A DNA stretch of 64,000 nucleotides from Rubripirellula amarantea (GTDB lineage Bacteria > Planctomycetota > Planctomycetia > Pirellulales > Pirellulaceae), in the NCBI RefSeq assembly GCF_007859865.1, contig NZ_SJPI01000002.1, forward strand, positions 1,508,721-1,572,720, read 5' to 3'. A program made the translations under genes and the position numbers. Positions 42,483 through 51,422 of this stretch are shown in pieces (position 1 is the stretch's first letter; each line of letters starts with the position of its first letter). Under the pieces are notes generated by a model. The model saw only the letters and a program-made list of their open reading frames with translations, was not told the origin of the DNA and searched no databases.

Positions 42483-45026
42483 TCAATGATTGAACGTAAA
42501 CTCGGTGCTCGTCAAAACACTCCACGCAACGTCCTGCATCGCAGTTTTTCGGTCGTCGCCATACTCAGCGATTATGGACAACATATTCTCAAGTTCATTG
42601 TCCGTTGGCTTTCGAACCAACGCACGCTCGAACAACGCTTCGATGATTTCGATGTCGCTCTTGCCCTCTTTGATCGCTCGATTGACGAAATTGTCTTCGT
42701 CGGCCAGCTTCGGATTAATCGTTTCTCCGTTGGACATGTGAAGCACCTGAACCATGCTCGGTTCTTGACTGCGTTCACATTCGCAAACAATTTCACGAGG
42801 GTTTCGGCCAAATGTTTTCAAGAAGTACGAATCCACCGCGGCATCATAAAGCTCGATCGCGCGTGTGCCTTTTTCATAGAAATCCGTGTCTTGATAATCG
42901 GCCCCCGGAAATGCAAGTCGCGTGAAGTCGGTACTTGTACCAAGCACTTGATCGATCGAATCCAGCAACACTTCCGCCATCATCCGCCGCGGGTAATAGC
43001 GGCTCATGTATTTCTCTTCGGAACGGTTCATCGCCAACGGCACGCTGCTTCGGGCGTAGGTCTCGCTTCGCATGATCGCACGCATCAATTGCTTCAGATC
43101 AAACTTGGCATCAATAAGATGCTCGGCCGCTGCCGCCAACAATGGCTCATTGGAAGCGGGATTGCTGTGGCGCAGATCATCGACCTGTTCCACCAACCCA
43201 CGCCCAAAAAAATTGGCCCAGATTCGGTTTGTAATCGACCTTGCGAAGTAAGGATTCTCTGGACTTGTCATCCATTGAGCGAGCGGTTCGCGGCGATCGT
43301 TCGGGTCATCGATCGCCAGCGACGGTGCATCGAGCGGGGCCGGAGGTTGCGGCTTTCCATTCTTAGGCTGAATCAAATCACCGTCGGTAACCACGTACAA
43401 TGTCCGTAAGCCATCGCCATTTCGCCCATCGCCACCCCAGCCCTTAGCGCGAACTCGGGCGAACAGGTTTGCCATGGCGTAGTATTGATCATTCGTCCAT
43501 TTTTCGAGCGGGTGGTTGTGGCATTTTGCACAACCAATCGAAAGCCCCATGAAGGCTTGGCACGCACTCTCGGTCATCTCTTCAGGTGACTGATTAAGAG
43601 CGTAAAAGTTTGTTGCCCCATTTTCGTCGCTTCTGCCCTTTGCCGTTAAGACCTCACGCACCAACTGGTCCCACGGCATGTTGTCACGCACACGCTGATG
43701 AACCCATTGGTAGTACGTCTTGACCGCGATCGGACGAAGCCGGGTTCCGTTGATGACAAGCATGTCGCTCCACTTGTAAGCCCAATAGTCGACGTAGTCC
43801 TCGCTCGACAACAGGTGCTCAATCAACCAGTCTCGTCGTGTGGATTCAGGTTGATCCCGGTACTGTTCGATTTCTTCGGCGCGTGGCAATCGGCCGATAC
43901 AGTCGATCGTTGCTCGACGCAGAAATTCATCGTCGCTGCAGGTTGGCGAAGGTGGCAATTTCAAGGTCGCTAGCTGTTGCAGATTCAATTCATCAATGAA
44001 ATTCTTCCGCGGCGCTTCATCAAATTCATCGGTGCTGATGTCGTTCTGGTAAGGAACCGTCATACGAGCGAGTGCAACTTTACTGCCGAACCACACCAAC
44101 ACGGCACTTTCACCACTTCCGCGTACGGTAACCTTTCCGTCCGCTTCGACACTTGCAACCGCCTCATCAGTTGCCGAGAACTGAGACCAGTGCGTGACAT
44201 CGACGACACGCCCATCGTCATAATGGGCACTGACAAGAACTTGCGAATGTTCTTCGGGAGCAAGCAAGGCTAGCTCCGGCATCACACTAATATGTTCGAG
44301 CGTGGCATCCTCATCGCTGGGAGCCTTCGCACCGGACGCGATCCACTGAGCCAACACTTCATAGTCACGCGAATTGACATCAAGCTTTAAACCGCCTTTG
44401 TGTGGCAGGGCACCCGTTGGCTTGGCTAATAACAAGCTTTGACCCGGATCGCCCATTTCAATACGACGACCACGAGCCTGCAACGCAATTGCCGCGTAAT
44501 CAGAATCGCTGTCGTAACCACGCAGCGATAATCGGAATCCGCCTTTCCCCGCCAACGCGCCGTGGCATGCTCCCATGTTGCACCCCTGCTTAGCGAGAAC
44601 GCTTTGCACGTCATTTCGAAAACTCCACTCGTGCGATTCCCCGGCGCCGACGACCGAAACTGTTGCGGTCGCTCGCGATCCATCGTCCGCTGAGACGGTG
44701 ATGGTCGCTTCGCCATTACCGACGGCAAACACGACGCCGCCGCTCACCTTGGCAACCGATGCGTCAGTGGATTCAATCTGCAAATCTGCTAGATCGACCG
44801 TTGCCGAGGCGTATCCGTCACGAGTAGTCACCACGCTGATTCGTTGCTGGCCCTCGGGACCATGCAGAGTGACTGCCTCGGGATACACTCGCAACTCGAC
44901 CGCGAAAGCGTGAACTGCAAACGCATTCAACGCGAGCAAGCCAAACAGTGAAAGAGTGAATCGCATGAGCATTAATCGTAGGGAAGGGAAATTCATAAAG
45001 AGAGGCACAGGATCTAACCGCAGCAT
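42483..45026 (-). CDS. DUF1549/DUF1553 protein with Ig-like domains and CX4CH motif
   Basis: The 847-residue exported protein has a signal-type N-terminus (about 18-42) and a bacterial Ig-like (BIG2) module (VVFAVGNGEATITVSADDGS). The unusual motif GCNMGACHG follows, where four residues rather than two separate the cysteines. A second BIG2-like module precedes DUF1549 (FLRRATIDCIGRLPRAEEIE, a CxxCH in CAKCHNHPLEKW) and DUF1553 (FARSITNRIWANFFGRGLVE, SMVQVLHMSNGETINPKL). The ATG at 45026 overlaps the TGA of the DUF1501 gene by one base (TGATG), so the two are translationally coupled. It belongs to the same presumed extracytoplasmic system as its neighbours. Confidence 0.93.
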   Translation of the reverse strand: MLRLDPVPLFMNFPSLRLMLMRFTLSLFGLLALNAFAVHAFAVELRVYPEAVTLHGPEGQQRISVVTTRDGYASATVDLADLQIESTDASVAKVSGGVVFAVGNGEATITVSADDGSRATATVSVVGAGESHEWSFRNDVQSVLAKQGCNMGACHGALAGKGGFRLSLRGYDSDSDYAAIALQARGRRIEMGDPGQSLLLAKPTGALPHKGGLKLDVNSRDYEVLAQWIASGAKAPSDEDATLEHISVMPELALLAPEEHSQVLVSAHYDDGRVVDVTHWSQFSATDEAVASVEADGKVTVRGSGESAVLVWFGSKVALARMTVPYQNDISTDEFDEAPRKNFIDELNLQQLATLKLPPSPTCSDDEFLRRATIDCIGRLPRAEEIEQYRDQPESTRRDWLIEHLLSSEDYVDYWAYKWSDMLVINGTRLRPIAVKTYYQWVHQRVRDNMPWDQLVREVLTAKGRSDENGATNFYALNQSPEEMTESACQAFMGLSIGCAKCHNHPLEKWTNDQYYAMANLFARVRAKGWGGDGRNGDGLRTLYVVTDGDLIQPKNGKPQPPAPLDAPSLAIDDPNDRREPLAQWMTSPENPYFARSITNRIWANFFGRGLVEQVDDLRHSNPASNEPLLAAAAEHLIDAKFDLKQLMRAIMRSETYARSSVPLAMNRSEEKYMSRYYPRRMMAEVLLDSIDQVLGTSTDFTRLAFPGADYQDTDFYEKGTRAIELYDAAVDSYFLKTFGRNPREIVCECERSQEPSMVQVLHMSNGETINPKLADEDNFVNRAIKEGKSDIEIIEALFERALVRKPTDNELENMLSIIAEYGDDRKTAMQDVAWSVLTSTEFTFNH

Positions 45027-46402
45027 CACGCAAACAGCTCCCTGATTTCTCGCACACCAAAGTCGACCAACGGGAACGGACGTCCGCCGGGGCCCGGCAA
45101 TTCGGCGTGCAGATCCAAGCCCATGCTTTTGAAAATCGTCGCGATGATCTCGCCAGGGTTGGTCGGTCGGTCGGCTGGAACGGCGCCAATCGGGTCACTG
45201 GCACCAATCGCTCGTCCGCCCTGCACACCGCCGCCGGCAAACGTGCAGGTAAAGACGTTGGGCCAATGATCGCGACCACCGGCCGGATTCACTTTGGGAG
45301 TTCGGCCGAACTCAGCCAATCCGCAAACCATCGTGTCCGCCAACATGCCCCGTTGGTCCAAGTCCGAAATCAATGCTGAATATCCTTGGTCGTACATAGG
45401 CGCGACGATATTCTTCATCCCATCGATTGTCGTGAACGGCTTACTACCGTGGATGTCCCAAGTGATCTCGCCAAAAACCGTGAGAAAAGTATTCACGGTC
45501 ACAAATCTAACGCCGGCTTCGATCAGTCGCCGAGACAACAAACAACACTGTCCGAAACGATTCATTCCATAGCGCTCGCGAACCTGAATTGGTTCATTGG
45601 ATAGGTCAAACGCTTCTCGTGCTTGCGGACTATTCATCAGTCGATAAGCAGCCTCAAAATTCTTATCAAGCATCTTGGCGGACTCCGTTGCCTCCATCGC
45701 AGCCATATGATCCTCGATCGTTGCCCGCATACGACGACGTCGGTCGATGCGTACATCGCCCAGCGTTGAAGGCGGCAACAAATCAGGAACCTTAAAGTTT
45801 TCAACGCTCGGGTCAGCCATCAATGCGAAAGGGTCGTAAGCCTTTCCAAGAAACCCACCCGCCTGACCATTGGGCAAGTTGCCACCGCCACGCCCCATTG
45901 TCTCGGGCAGAACCACATGAGCGGGCAAGTCACTTCGTCGGCCGCGCAAGTACTGAACCACCGCTCCTGCGTGAGGATAGTTCACGCCACCGGTGAACTG
46001 GCGGCCCGTTTGCATCATTTGCCAGCCCGCATCGTGCACTGCCGCCGCGTTGTGGTAGCACGACCGCACAATGGAAAACTTATCTGCCACTTCCGCGTGC
46101 ATCGGCAAAATTTCAGATACTTGGAAGTCGCCCTTTGACGAGATCGGCTTGAACGGACCGCGCACTTCCGCTGGTGCGTTGGGCTTCATGTCGAACGTAT
46201 CTAACTGGCTCGGTGCACCGAGATTGAAAATCATGATGCACGATCGCTTGTCGTGCTTTGGATCGACCGCACCTTGCTCGGCCGCGGCTAACCACTGCGG
46301 CAAACCAAGCCCGATGCCGCCAAGCGTTCCCACCTGAAGAAAATCGCGGCGAGTAGATCCGTTGCAGGTGTGCGCCTTACCGCGCGAAGTCAAATTCAGC
46401 AT
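45026..46402 (-). CDS. Tat-exported DUF1501 protein
   Basis: The 458-residue protein begins with a textbook twin-arginine signal (STRRDFLQVGTLGGIGLGLP). Its DUF1501 body has CIMIFNLGAPSQLDTFDMKP, NYPHAGAVVQYLRGRRSDLP, RFGQCCLLSRRLIEAGVRFV, GLAEFGRTPKVNPAGGRDHW and a closing LPGPGGRPFPLVDFG. It is thought to have the alkaline-phosphatase-like fold. It leads a three-gene minus-strand locus (DUF1501, DUF1549/1553, cytochrome-WD40) and faces the AraC-type regulator across about 140 bp. The Tat signal suggests folding or cofactor loading in the cytoplasm before export. Confidence 0.94.
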   Translation of the reverse strand: MLNLTSRGKAHTCNGSTRRDFLQVGTLGGIGLGLPQWLAAAEQGAVDPKHDKRSCIMIFNLGAPSQLDTFDMKPNAPAEVRGPFKPISSKGDFQVSEILPMHAEVADKFSIVRSCYHNAAAVHDAGWQMMQTGRQFTGGVNYPHAGAVVQYLRGRRSDLPAHVVLPETMGRGGGNLPNGQAGGFLGKAYDPFALMADPSVENFKVPDLLPPSTLGDVRIDRRRRMRATIEDHMAAMEATESAKMLDKNFEAAYRLMNSPQAREAFDLSNEPIQVRERYGMNRFGQCCLLSRRLIEAGVRFVTVNTFLTVFGEITWDIHGSKPFTTIDGMKNIVAPMYDQGYSALISDLDQRGMLADTMVCGLAEFGRTPKVNPAGGRDHWPNVFTCTFAGGGVQGGRAIGASDPIGAVPADRPTNPGEIIATIFKSMGLDLHAELPGPGGRPFPLVDFGVREIRELFA

Positions 46403-46507
46403 GAATCACCGAGATGTAATGGTGCGGAAGAAGTGATAGGCAGGGCATTCGGGTCCAGAGTCTTCCCCAATGAACCACTTATTCTACTTCACCGCCGTAC
46501 TAGGGGA

Positions 46508-46537
46508 TTGGAACGATCGCGCAATGTTTTGTATAAA
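46508..46537 (+). promoter_or_regulatory. Putative promoter of the AraC-type regulator
   Basis: TTGGAA at 46508-46513 and TATAAA at 46532-46537 with an 18-base spacer. Seven bases after the -10 box falls exactly on the regulator's ATG at 46544, so the mRNA may be leaderless. The promoter lies in the intergenic region shared with the divergent DUF1501 operon. Confidence 0.5.
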
Positions 46538-46543
46538 TCGCGC

Positions 46544-47296
46544 ATGCAACGAAAATTCCAATGCCTGCGAAGCCAGCTCTTCAATTCTCTCGGGGACGCC
46601 ACCGAGTTGCTGCGTCTGTTCGATTTTCTGCCTGGCGTTTATCTGTATGTCAAAGACAGGCAAGGACGCTTTGTAGGCATGAATGCCCAATGGGTCGAAA
46701 TGCGAGGAGCTCAATCGCAAGACGAGCTCATTGGTAAGACAGACGCTGATTTGCATCCGCTCTATTGGGCTCGCCAATATCAGGAAGAAGATCGCCGGGT
46801 GATGGAGTCCGCAATTGAATTGCCCAATCAGGTATGGCTTGTTCCAGCAGGCGACGGCAAGCTCAGCACCTTTGTTAGCAGCAAGATCCCGATTCACGGA
46901 CGAAAACGAGATGTGATCGGCATCGCGGGCGTGATGTACCAGTCCCATCCTTCGCCAACGGACAACGCGAGCACTAATCCGACCGAGATCGCTACGGATA
47001 TCATTGCCGCTCGTTTTCGCGGTCCATTGGAAATCAAGCAAATTGCCGCTGAGGTGAACCTAAGTGTCAGTCAACTCAACCGGCGTTTCCGGGATTCTTA
47101 CCAGATCTCTCCGTCGGAATATCTGCAGCGTGTCCGCATTCACGAAGCGAGCCGTTTATTGGCAGATTCAGACCTTTCAATCGGCGTAGTGGCGTTGGAT
47201 TGCGGCTTCTACGACCAAGCGCACCTGAGTCGAAGCTTTAAGAAACGCTTTGGAATGACGCCACGAGAGTTTCGCATCGAGTCGCAAGAATCTTAA
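46544..47296 (+). CDS. PAS-containing AraC-family transcription regulator
   Basis: The 250-residue regulator has an N-terminal PAS domain (about 20-130; FDFLPGVYLYVKDRQGRFVG, ELIGKTDADLHP). It also has a C-terminal AraC double helix-turn-helix (about 150-245): LEIKQIAAEVNLSVSQLNRR and IGVVALDCGFYDQAHLSRSF, ending KKRFGMTPREFR. The PAS domain would bind a ligand or cofactor. The frame is open from 46370, but the family start is the ATG at 46544, which lacks a Shine-Dalgarno sequence and sits where transcription should begin. Being divergent from the DUF1501/DUF1553 operon, it probably controls that operon. Confidence 0.92.
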   Translation: MQRKFQCLRSQLFNSLGDATELLRLFDFLPGVYLYVKDRQGRFVGMNAQWVEMRGAQSQDELIGKTDADLHPLYWARQYQEEDRRVMESAIELPNQVWLVPAGDGKLSTFVSSKIPIHGRKRDVIGIAGVMYQSHPSPTDNASTNPTEIATDIIAARFRGPLEIKQIAAEVNLSVSQLNRRFRDSYQISPSEYLQRVRIHEASRLLADSDLSIGVVALDCGFYDQAHLSRSFKKRFGMTPREFRIESQES

Positions 47297-47461
47297 TTAC
47301 TATGGCACACTGAAGTACCGACATCGCCAAGCGTACGCTGAGTACTAGGCGGTGTCTTGGTGAGCTGGAATACGGTCGAGTGATCGGTTCCTCATAGAGG
47401 CAATTCACGCTAAATTCAGACTCTTCTCGATCGCAGTTTGCGCTTACACAGGATCAACGAC

Positions 47462-48418
47462 GTGCCCCATTTTGATGTATTCAACGGAGATGCCGATGGC
47501 ATCTGTGCGCTTCACCAGTTGCGATTGGCGAATCCGATGGACAGCACATTGATCACGGGAGTGAAACGTGACATCGACCTCGTACGCCGGGTTCCCGCAA
47601 AGGAAAACACAACCGTCACTGTCTTGGATGTCTCCCTCGATAAGAACCGCGATGCCTTATTGAAACTGATCGAATCGGGCGCCTCGATCGAGTACTTCGA
47701 TCATCACTTTGCGGGCGACGTTCCCGACTCAAATTCTCTGATTACTCACATCGACACCGCGGGTGATGTTTGCACTGGATTGTTGGTGAACGATCATCTC
47801 AACGACGCGTTCCTGCCTTGGGCGGTGACAGCGCTCTTCGGCGATAACCTGCACGAGAAAGCTAAATCGGTTGCCAGTCCTCTGAACCTGGACAGCGGTC
47901 AACTAAACCAGCTCGAAACGCTCGGCACACTGCTGAACTACAACGGCTACGGCAGCTCACTGGAAGACTTGTTCTTCGCACCCGACCAGTTGTATTTGAA
48001 GATAAAACCGTACGCTGACCCGTTCGAGTTCATTGCTTCGGACGACACCTTTGCGACCCTTGCCGAGGGATTCGAAAGCGACATGAGTCGTGCGCGTTCG
48101 ATTGCTCCGGTGCTTGAAACATCAACTTGCGCAGCGTTCTCGTTCCCTGATGATCCCTTCGCACGCCGTGTCAGCGGAGTTTACAGTAACGAGTTGGCTC
48201 GCAATTATCCCGACCGAGCTCACGCACTGGCGAGCCTTTTGCCTTCGGGCGATTTCATGATTAGCGTCCGAGCTCCTCTTTCAACCAAGACGGGAGCCGA
48301 CGATTTGTGTCGTCAATTCCCGACCGGTGGAGGACGCAAGGCGGCGGCAGGAGTCAACGCCCTTCCGGCGTCAATGTTCGATGAGTTCTTGGCCGCAATG
48401 GAAAAGCAGTTCAGCTAA
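47462..48418 (+). CDS. DHH-family phosphoesterase-like protein
   Basis: The 318-residue protein has the DHH metal site layout: FNGDADGICALHQLRL, TVLDVSLDKN, the eponymous EYFDHHFAGD and THIDTAGDVCTGLL. A DHHA1-like glycine-rich C-terminus contains FPTGGGRKAAAGVNALP. Such proteins are exopolyphosphatases, oligoribonucleases or cyclic-dinucleotide phosphodiesterases. The middle section between about 120 and 240 does not match NrnA closely, so the substrate is open. The GTG at 47462 is preferred, with AGGATC upstream; the frame is open to 47438. It is convergent with the PEP-CTERM gene, 29 bp apart. Confidence 0.87.
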   Translation: MPHFDVFNGDADGICALHQLRLANPMDSTLITGVKRDIDLVRRVPAKENTTVTVLDVSLDKNRDALLKLIESGASIEYFDHHFAGDVPDSNSLITHIDTAGDVCTGLLVNDHLNDAFLPWAVTALFGDNLHEKAKSVASPLNLDSGQLNQLETLGTLLNYNGYGSSLEDLFFAPDQLYLKIKPYADPFEFIASDDTFATLAEGFESDMSRARSIAPVLETSTCAAFSFPDDPFARRVSGVYSNELARNYPDRAHALASLLPSGDFMISVRAPLSTKTGADDLCRQFPTGGGRKAAAGVNALPASMFDEFLAAMEKQFS

Positions 48419-48447
48419 ACGTCGCGACAGCCGCAACGCATCTCGCC

Positions 48448-49422
48448 TTAACAGCTCGGTTGAACCTTACGTTTTCGCCGCCACAGCCAACCGACCAAAC
48501 CAGCACCCGCCAAAACAATCGTTGCTGATGGTTCGGGGACCGCTGTGATTGTCACTCGATTGATCGCGTAACCATCCGCCGCAACAACGGTATCGATTTG
48601 ATCAAGGTAGCCGGTCAACAACGAAGAAAAACTGAGGTAGTTGGAACTATTGTTCGCTGACTCTCCTTCGGGAACAACGATTCCAAAATGTGCTCCAATG
48701 AGTGCCAAATCATCTCCCGATCGAATCAATGCTTGATAGCCTGAATCGCCGGGACGAAGGGACGCTTCGTCTAAAAGCACGGGATTGGTGCCACCGTTTA
48801 TATCGGTGTCGTGATCATAGACAATGGCTTCGGTCGGCTTTCGTCCACTATTGAGCGTAACGATTGTTCCCCCATCGACTTTGTTTCGCCCTGCCTGATC
48901 ATCAATTCCAACCACGAAAATGTTTCGATTCTTTAGCAGATCCACATCCGCATCAAGAATCGCCATGGGTGTGATCATGGAAGATTCCGGAATCGCCATT
49001 GGAAGTCTGTAAATCCGAACGTCACTTTTCGCCGTGACCTCCATCATTAGATCCGAGTCATAGTACGTCGTTGTCAGGTCAACGAAGTCGCTGGTTGTAA
49101 AGCTATGAATCGTACCGTTTAAACCTCGAAACTGCCCAGTAAAGGTGGGATCGGAAACCGGCAAGTCATGAGCAGCAGTAATAAAATGAAAAGGCGTTAT
49201 CAAGGCGGCCGTGCCACCGAGTCCAGTGATAGCCGCTTCGTCCAAAATAAAATCCTCGTTTGGTGAACCGTTAGCGAGGTAACGTTCATGACGAACCGGA
49301 TCGAAATCGGCAAATAAGGCTGCAATACTATTGCCGGCCAGAGAGCAACTTACAGCCCAAACAGCAAGGATTGTGAACAAGCGGTGTGTGATCCGAAAAC
49401 GAGCCACCGAAAGTGCGTTCAT
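48448..49422 (-). CDS. PEP-CTERM-anchored trypsin-like serine protease
   Basis: The 324-residue protein has a signal peptide (to about 35). A chymotrypsin-fold domain carries a complete apparent triad: His85 in FITAAHDL, Asp134 in SDVRIYRL, and Ser227 in RPGDSGYQ. A PEP-CTERM sorting signal (VPEPSATIVLAGAGLVGWLW then RRKRK) closes the protein. An exosortase would cut and anchor or release it at the outer surface. It is divergent from the sialate esterase gene. Homologous PEP-CTERM proteases are often scaffold or degradative enzymes; the target is unknown. The exosortase gene is not in this window. Confidence 0.9.
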   Translation of the reverse strand: MNALSVARFRITHRLFTILAVWAVSCSLAGNSIAALFADFDPVRHERYLANGSPNEDFILDEAAITGLGGTAALITPFHFITAAHDLPVSDPTFTGQFRGLNGTIHSFTTSDFVDLTTTYYDSDLMMEVTAKSDVRIYRLPMAIPESSMITPMAILDADVDLLKNRNIFVVGIDDQAGRNKVDGGTIVTLNSGRKPTEAIVYDHDTDINGGTNPVLLDEASLRPGDSGYQALIRSGDDLALIGAHFGIVVPEGESANNSSNYLSFSSLLTGYLDQIDTVVAADGYAINRVTITAVPEPSATIVLAGAGLVGWLWRRKRKVQPSC

Positions 49423-49622
49423 AGATGCAGCTCAAATGTGAAGAGAGTGTTCCAACCCGCACATTCTACTCTATCCACGGTAGCGCCAATCCTGGTTCCG
49501 ATGACACTCTGGACTTTCGGTCGACTATCATAGCCATCCTTCGACGCGGTTTTCGGGGGTCTAGTTTTCCGTTACCGCTCGACCTGCCTTCCCCCACCCC
49601 ACCTGAATTAGGAACCTACGTA

Positions 49623-51164
49623 ATGCTGCGAAAGCTGACTTTCCCTGTCCTATTGACTCTGTTTGCTCTAGGAATGGACTCCTCCGCCCAGGCTGAACTT
49701 AAGATGTCACCGGTCTTCGGTGACTCCATGGTTCTTCAGCGTGATCAACCCGTTCGCGTGTGGGGTTGGACCACGGCGGGGCACGAAGTGACGGTTGCAA
49801 TTGCTGGACACGAAGCAACCGCAACCGCCGATGAAGAGGGCCGCTTTGAAGTGCTGCTGGATGCCTTGCCTGCTGGCGGGCCTCATGAGATGACGATTGC
49901 CGCTGATGAGTCTCGGACCTTTACCGACGTCCTGGTTGGTGAAGTCTGGGTTTGTTCAGGACAATCCAATATGCAGTGGTCGCTTGGACAATCTAACGAC
50001 GCAGATCTTGAAGCATTGACCGCGAAGTATCCGAACCTGCGTTTGATCACCGTTCCTACCATCGCAGCCCAAACGCCTAAGAACGATTTCAACGGCTCGT
50101 GGAAAGCATGCACGCCGAAAACCGTTAAGGACTTTTCCGGTGTCGGATACCTGTTCGGCCGGCAACTGCACGAGACTCTTGATGTCCCGGTTGGATTGAT
50201 CGACAACGCCTGGGGCGGTTCAGCCGCGGAAGCATGGGTACCGCAGGACGTTCTCGCTGCCGATGGAAAGTACGAAGATCTACTGAAGCGTTGGCAACGC
50301 ACAATCGAGAATTACAACTACGAGGAAGAAGTCGCTAAGTGGAACGAACGCGTTGCAAAGTGGGAAGCAGACGGTAAGCAGGGACCGAAACCGCGTAAGC
50401 CGAACGATCAACTGCAAGGGAATCACCGTCCTGGCAATCTTTACAATGGCGTTTTGCATCCCATCATCGGGTACACCATCCGCGGGACCATTTGGTACCA
50501 AGGCGAATCCAACGCTGGTCGCGCCTATCAGTATCGCGACCTGTTTCCTTTGATGATTGAGACATGGCGAAAAGATTGGCGTCAGGGCGACTTCTCGTTC
50601 TACTGGGTGCAACTTGCTGATTTCATGAATGAGCGAACCGAACCAAGTGATAGCGCGTGGGCTGAACTGCGTGAAGCGCAAACGATGACAATGTCGAAGT
50701 TGCCCAACACCGGTGAAGCGGTGATCATCAACTTAGGCGAAGCTTCCGACATTCACCCCAAAAACAAGCAAGATGTTGCCAAGCGACTGGCAAGGTGGGC
50801 GCTCGCCAAAGACTACGGCTACACCGACTTGGCATACCACAGTCCCACTTACGCATCGCATGAAGTGCAAGGTGACAAGATTGTTGTGACCTTTGACCAC
50901 GTCGGTGGCGGTCTGGATACATTCGACGTCAACGAACTTCGTGGCTTCACGATCGCCGGCGACGACAAAGCTTTTGTCAACGCGAATGCCAAAATTCTAG
51001 GCAAGGACAAAGTTCAGGTTCGGGCGGAATCCGTCACGAACCCAGTATCGGTTCGCTACGGCTGGGCAGACAACCCGATCACGAATGTGCAAAGCAAAGA
51101 AGGGTTACCGGTAACACCTTTTCGCACTGACGATTGGGAAGGCGTGACCGCTAATAACCGGTAG
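49623..51164 (+). CDS. Secreted sialate O-acetylesterase family protein
   Basis: It removes O-acetyl groups from sialic acids or other glycans. The 513-residue SGNH-type esterase has a signal peptide ([18 protein letters not shown]..., ending SSAQA) and then [20 protein letters not shown]. The nucleophile is in [27 protein letters not shown] follows, and the Asp/His pair is in [10 protein letters not shown]. The ATG at 49623 has AGGAAC upstream; the frame is open to 49425. The stop codon lies in the first unit of a 7-bp tandem repeat. Confidence 0.93.
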   Translation: MLRKLTFPVLLTLFALGMDSSAQAELKMSPVFGDSMVLQRDQPVRVWGWTTAGHEVTVAIAGHEATATADEEGRFEVLLDALPAGGPHEMTIAADESRTFTDVLVGEVWVCSGQSNMQWSLGQSNDADLEALTAKYPNLRLITVPTIAAQTPKNDFNGSWKACTPKTVKDFSGVGYLFGRQLHETLDVPVGLIDNAWGGSAAEAWVPQDVLAADGKYEDLLKRWQRTIENYNYEEEVAKWNERVAKWEADGKQGPKPRKPNDQLQGNHRPGNLYNGVLHPIIGYTIRGTIWYQGESNAGRAYQYRDLFPLMIETWRKDWRQGDFSFYWVQLADFMNERTEPSDSAWAELREAQTMTMSKLPNTGEAVIINLGEASDIHPKNKQDVAKRLARWALAKDYGYTDLAYHSPTYASHEVQGDKIVVTFDHVGGGLDTFDVNELRGFTIAGDDKAFVNANAKILGKDKVQVRAESVTNPVSVRYGWADNPITNVQSKEGLPVTPFRTDDWEGVTANNR

Positions 51165-51196
51165 CCGATAGCCGATAGCCGATAGCCGATAGCCGA
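51162..51196. repeat. Five perfect 7-bp tandem units at a stop codon
   Basis: TAGCCGA repeated at 51162, 51169, 51176, 51183 and 51190. The first three bases are the stop codon of the sialate esterase. The copies are exact, so recent slippage is likely. Any change in copy number leaves the protein unaltered. Confidence 0.9.
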
Positions 51197-51422
51197 AGCA
51201 ATCAAGCTGATTGTTGAATGCAGTGACCATGCGGTTTCACGCCGCATGAGTCACTTGGGGTTGGTCATTCTGGGGAGTGTGCGATTGGGCAATTTGTAGC
51301 ACGTGGACTCGTCACGCGACCGTCGGATTCTCTTGCAAACTACTTGCCTAGCGTCGTCGATAACGATTGGACGACTCCGGTCCGATGTCCTCTCCTTTCC
51401 ACTTGACCTCCCAGGAAGCTAT

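Noticed and set aside
42486-43409. 307-residue plus-strand frame
   Set aside because: Fully antisense to the DUF1549/1553 gene, which has clear domains on the minus strand.
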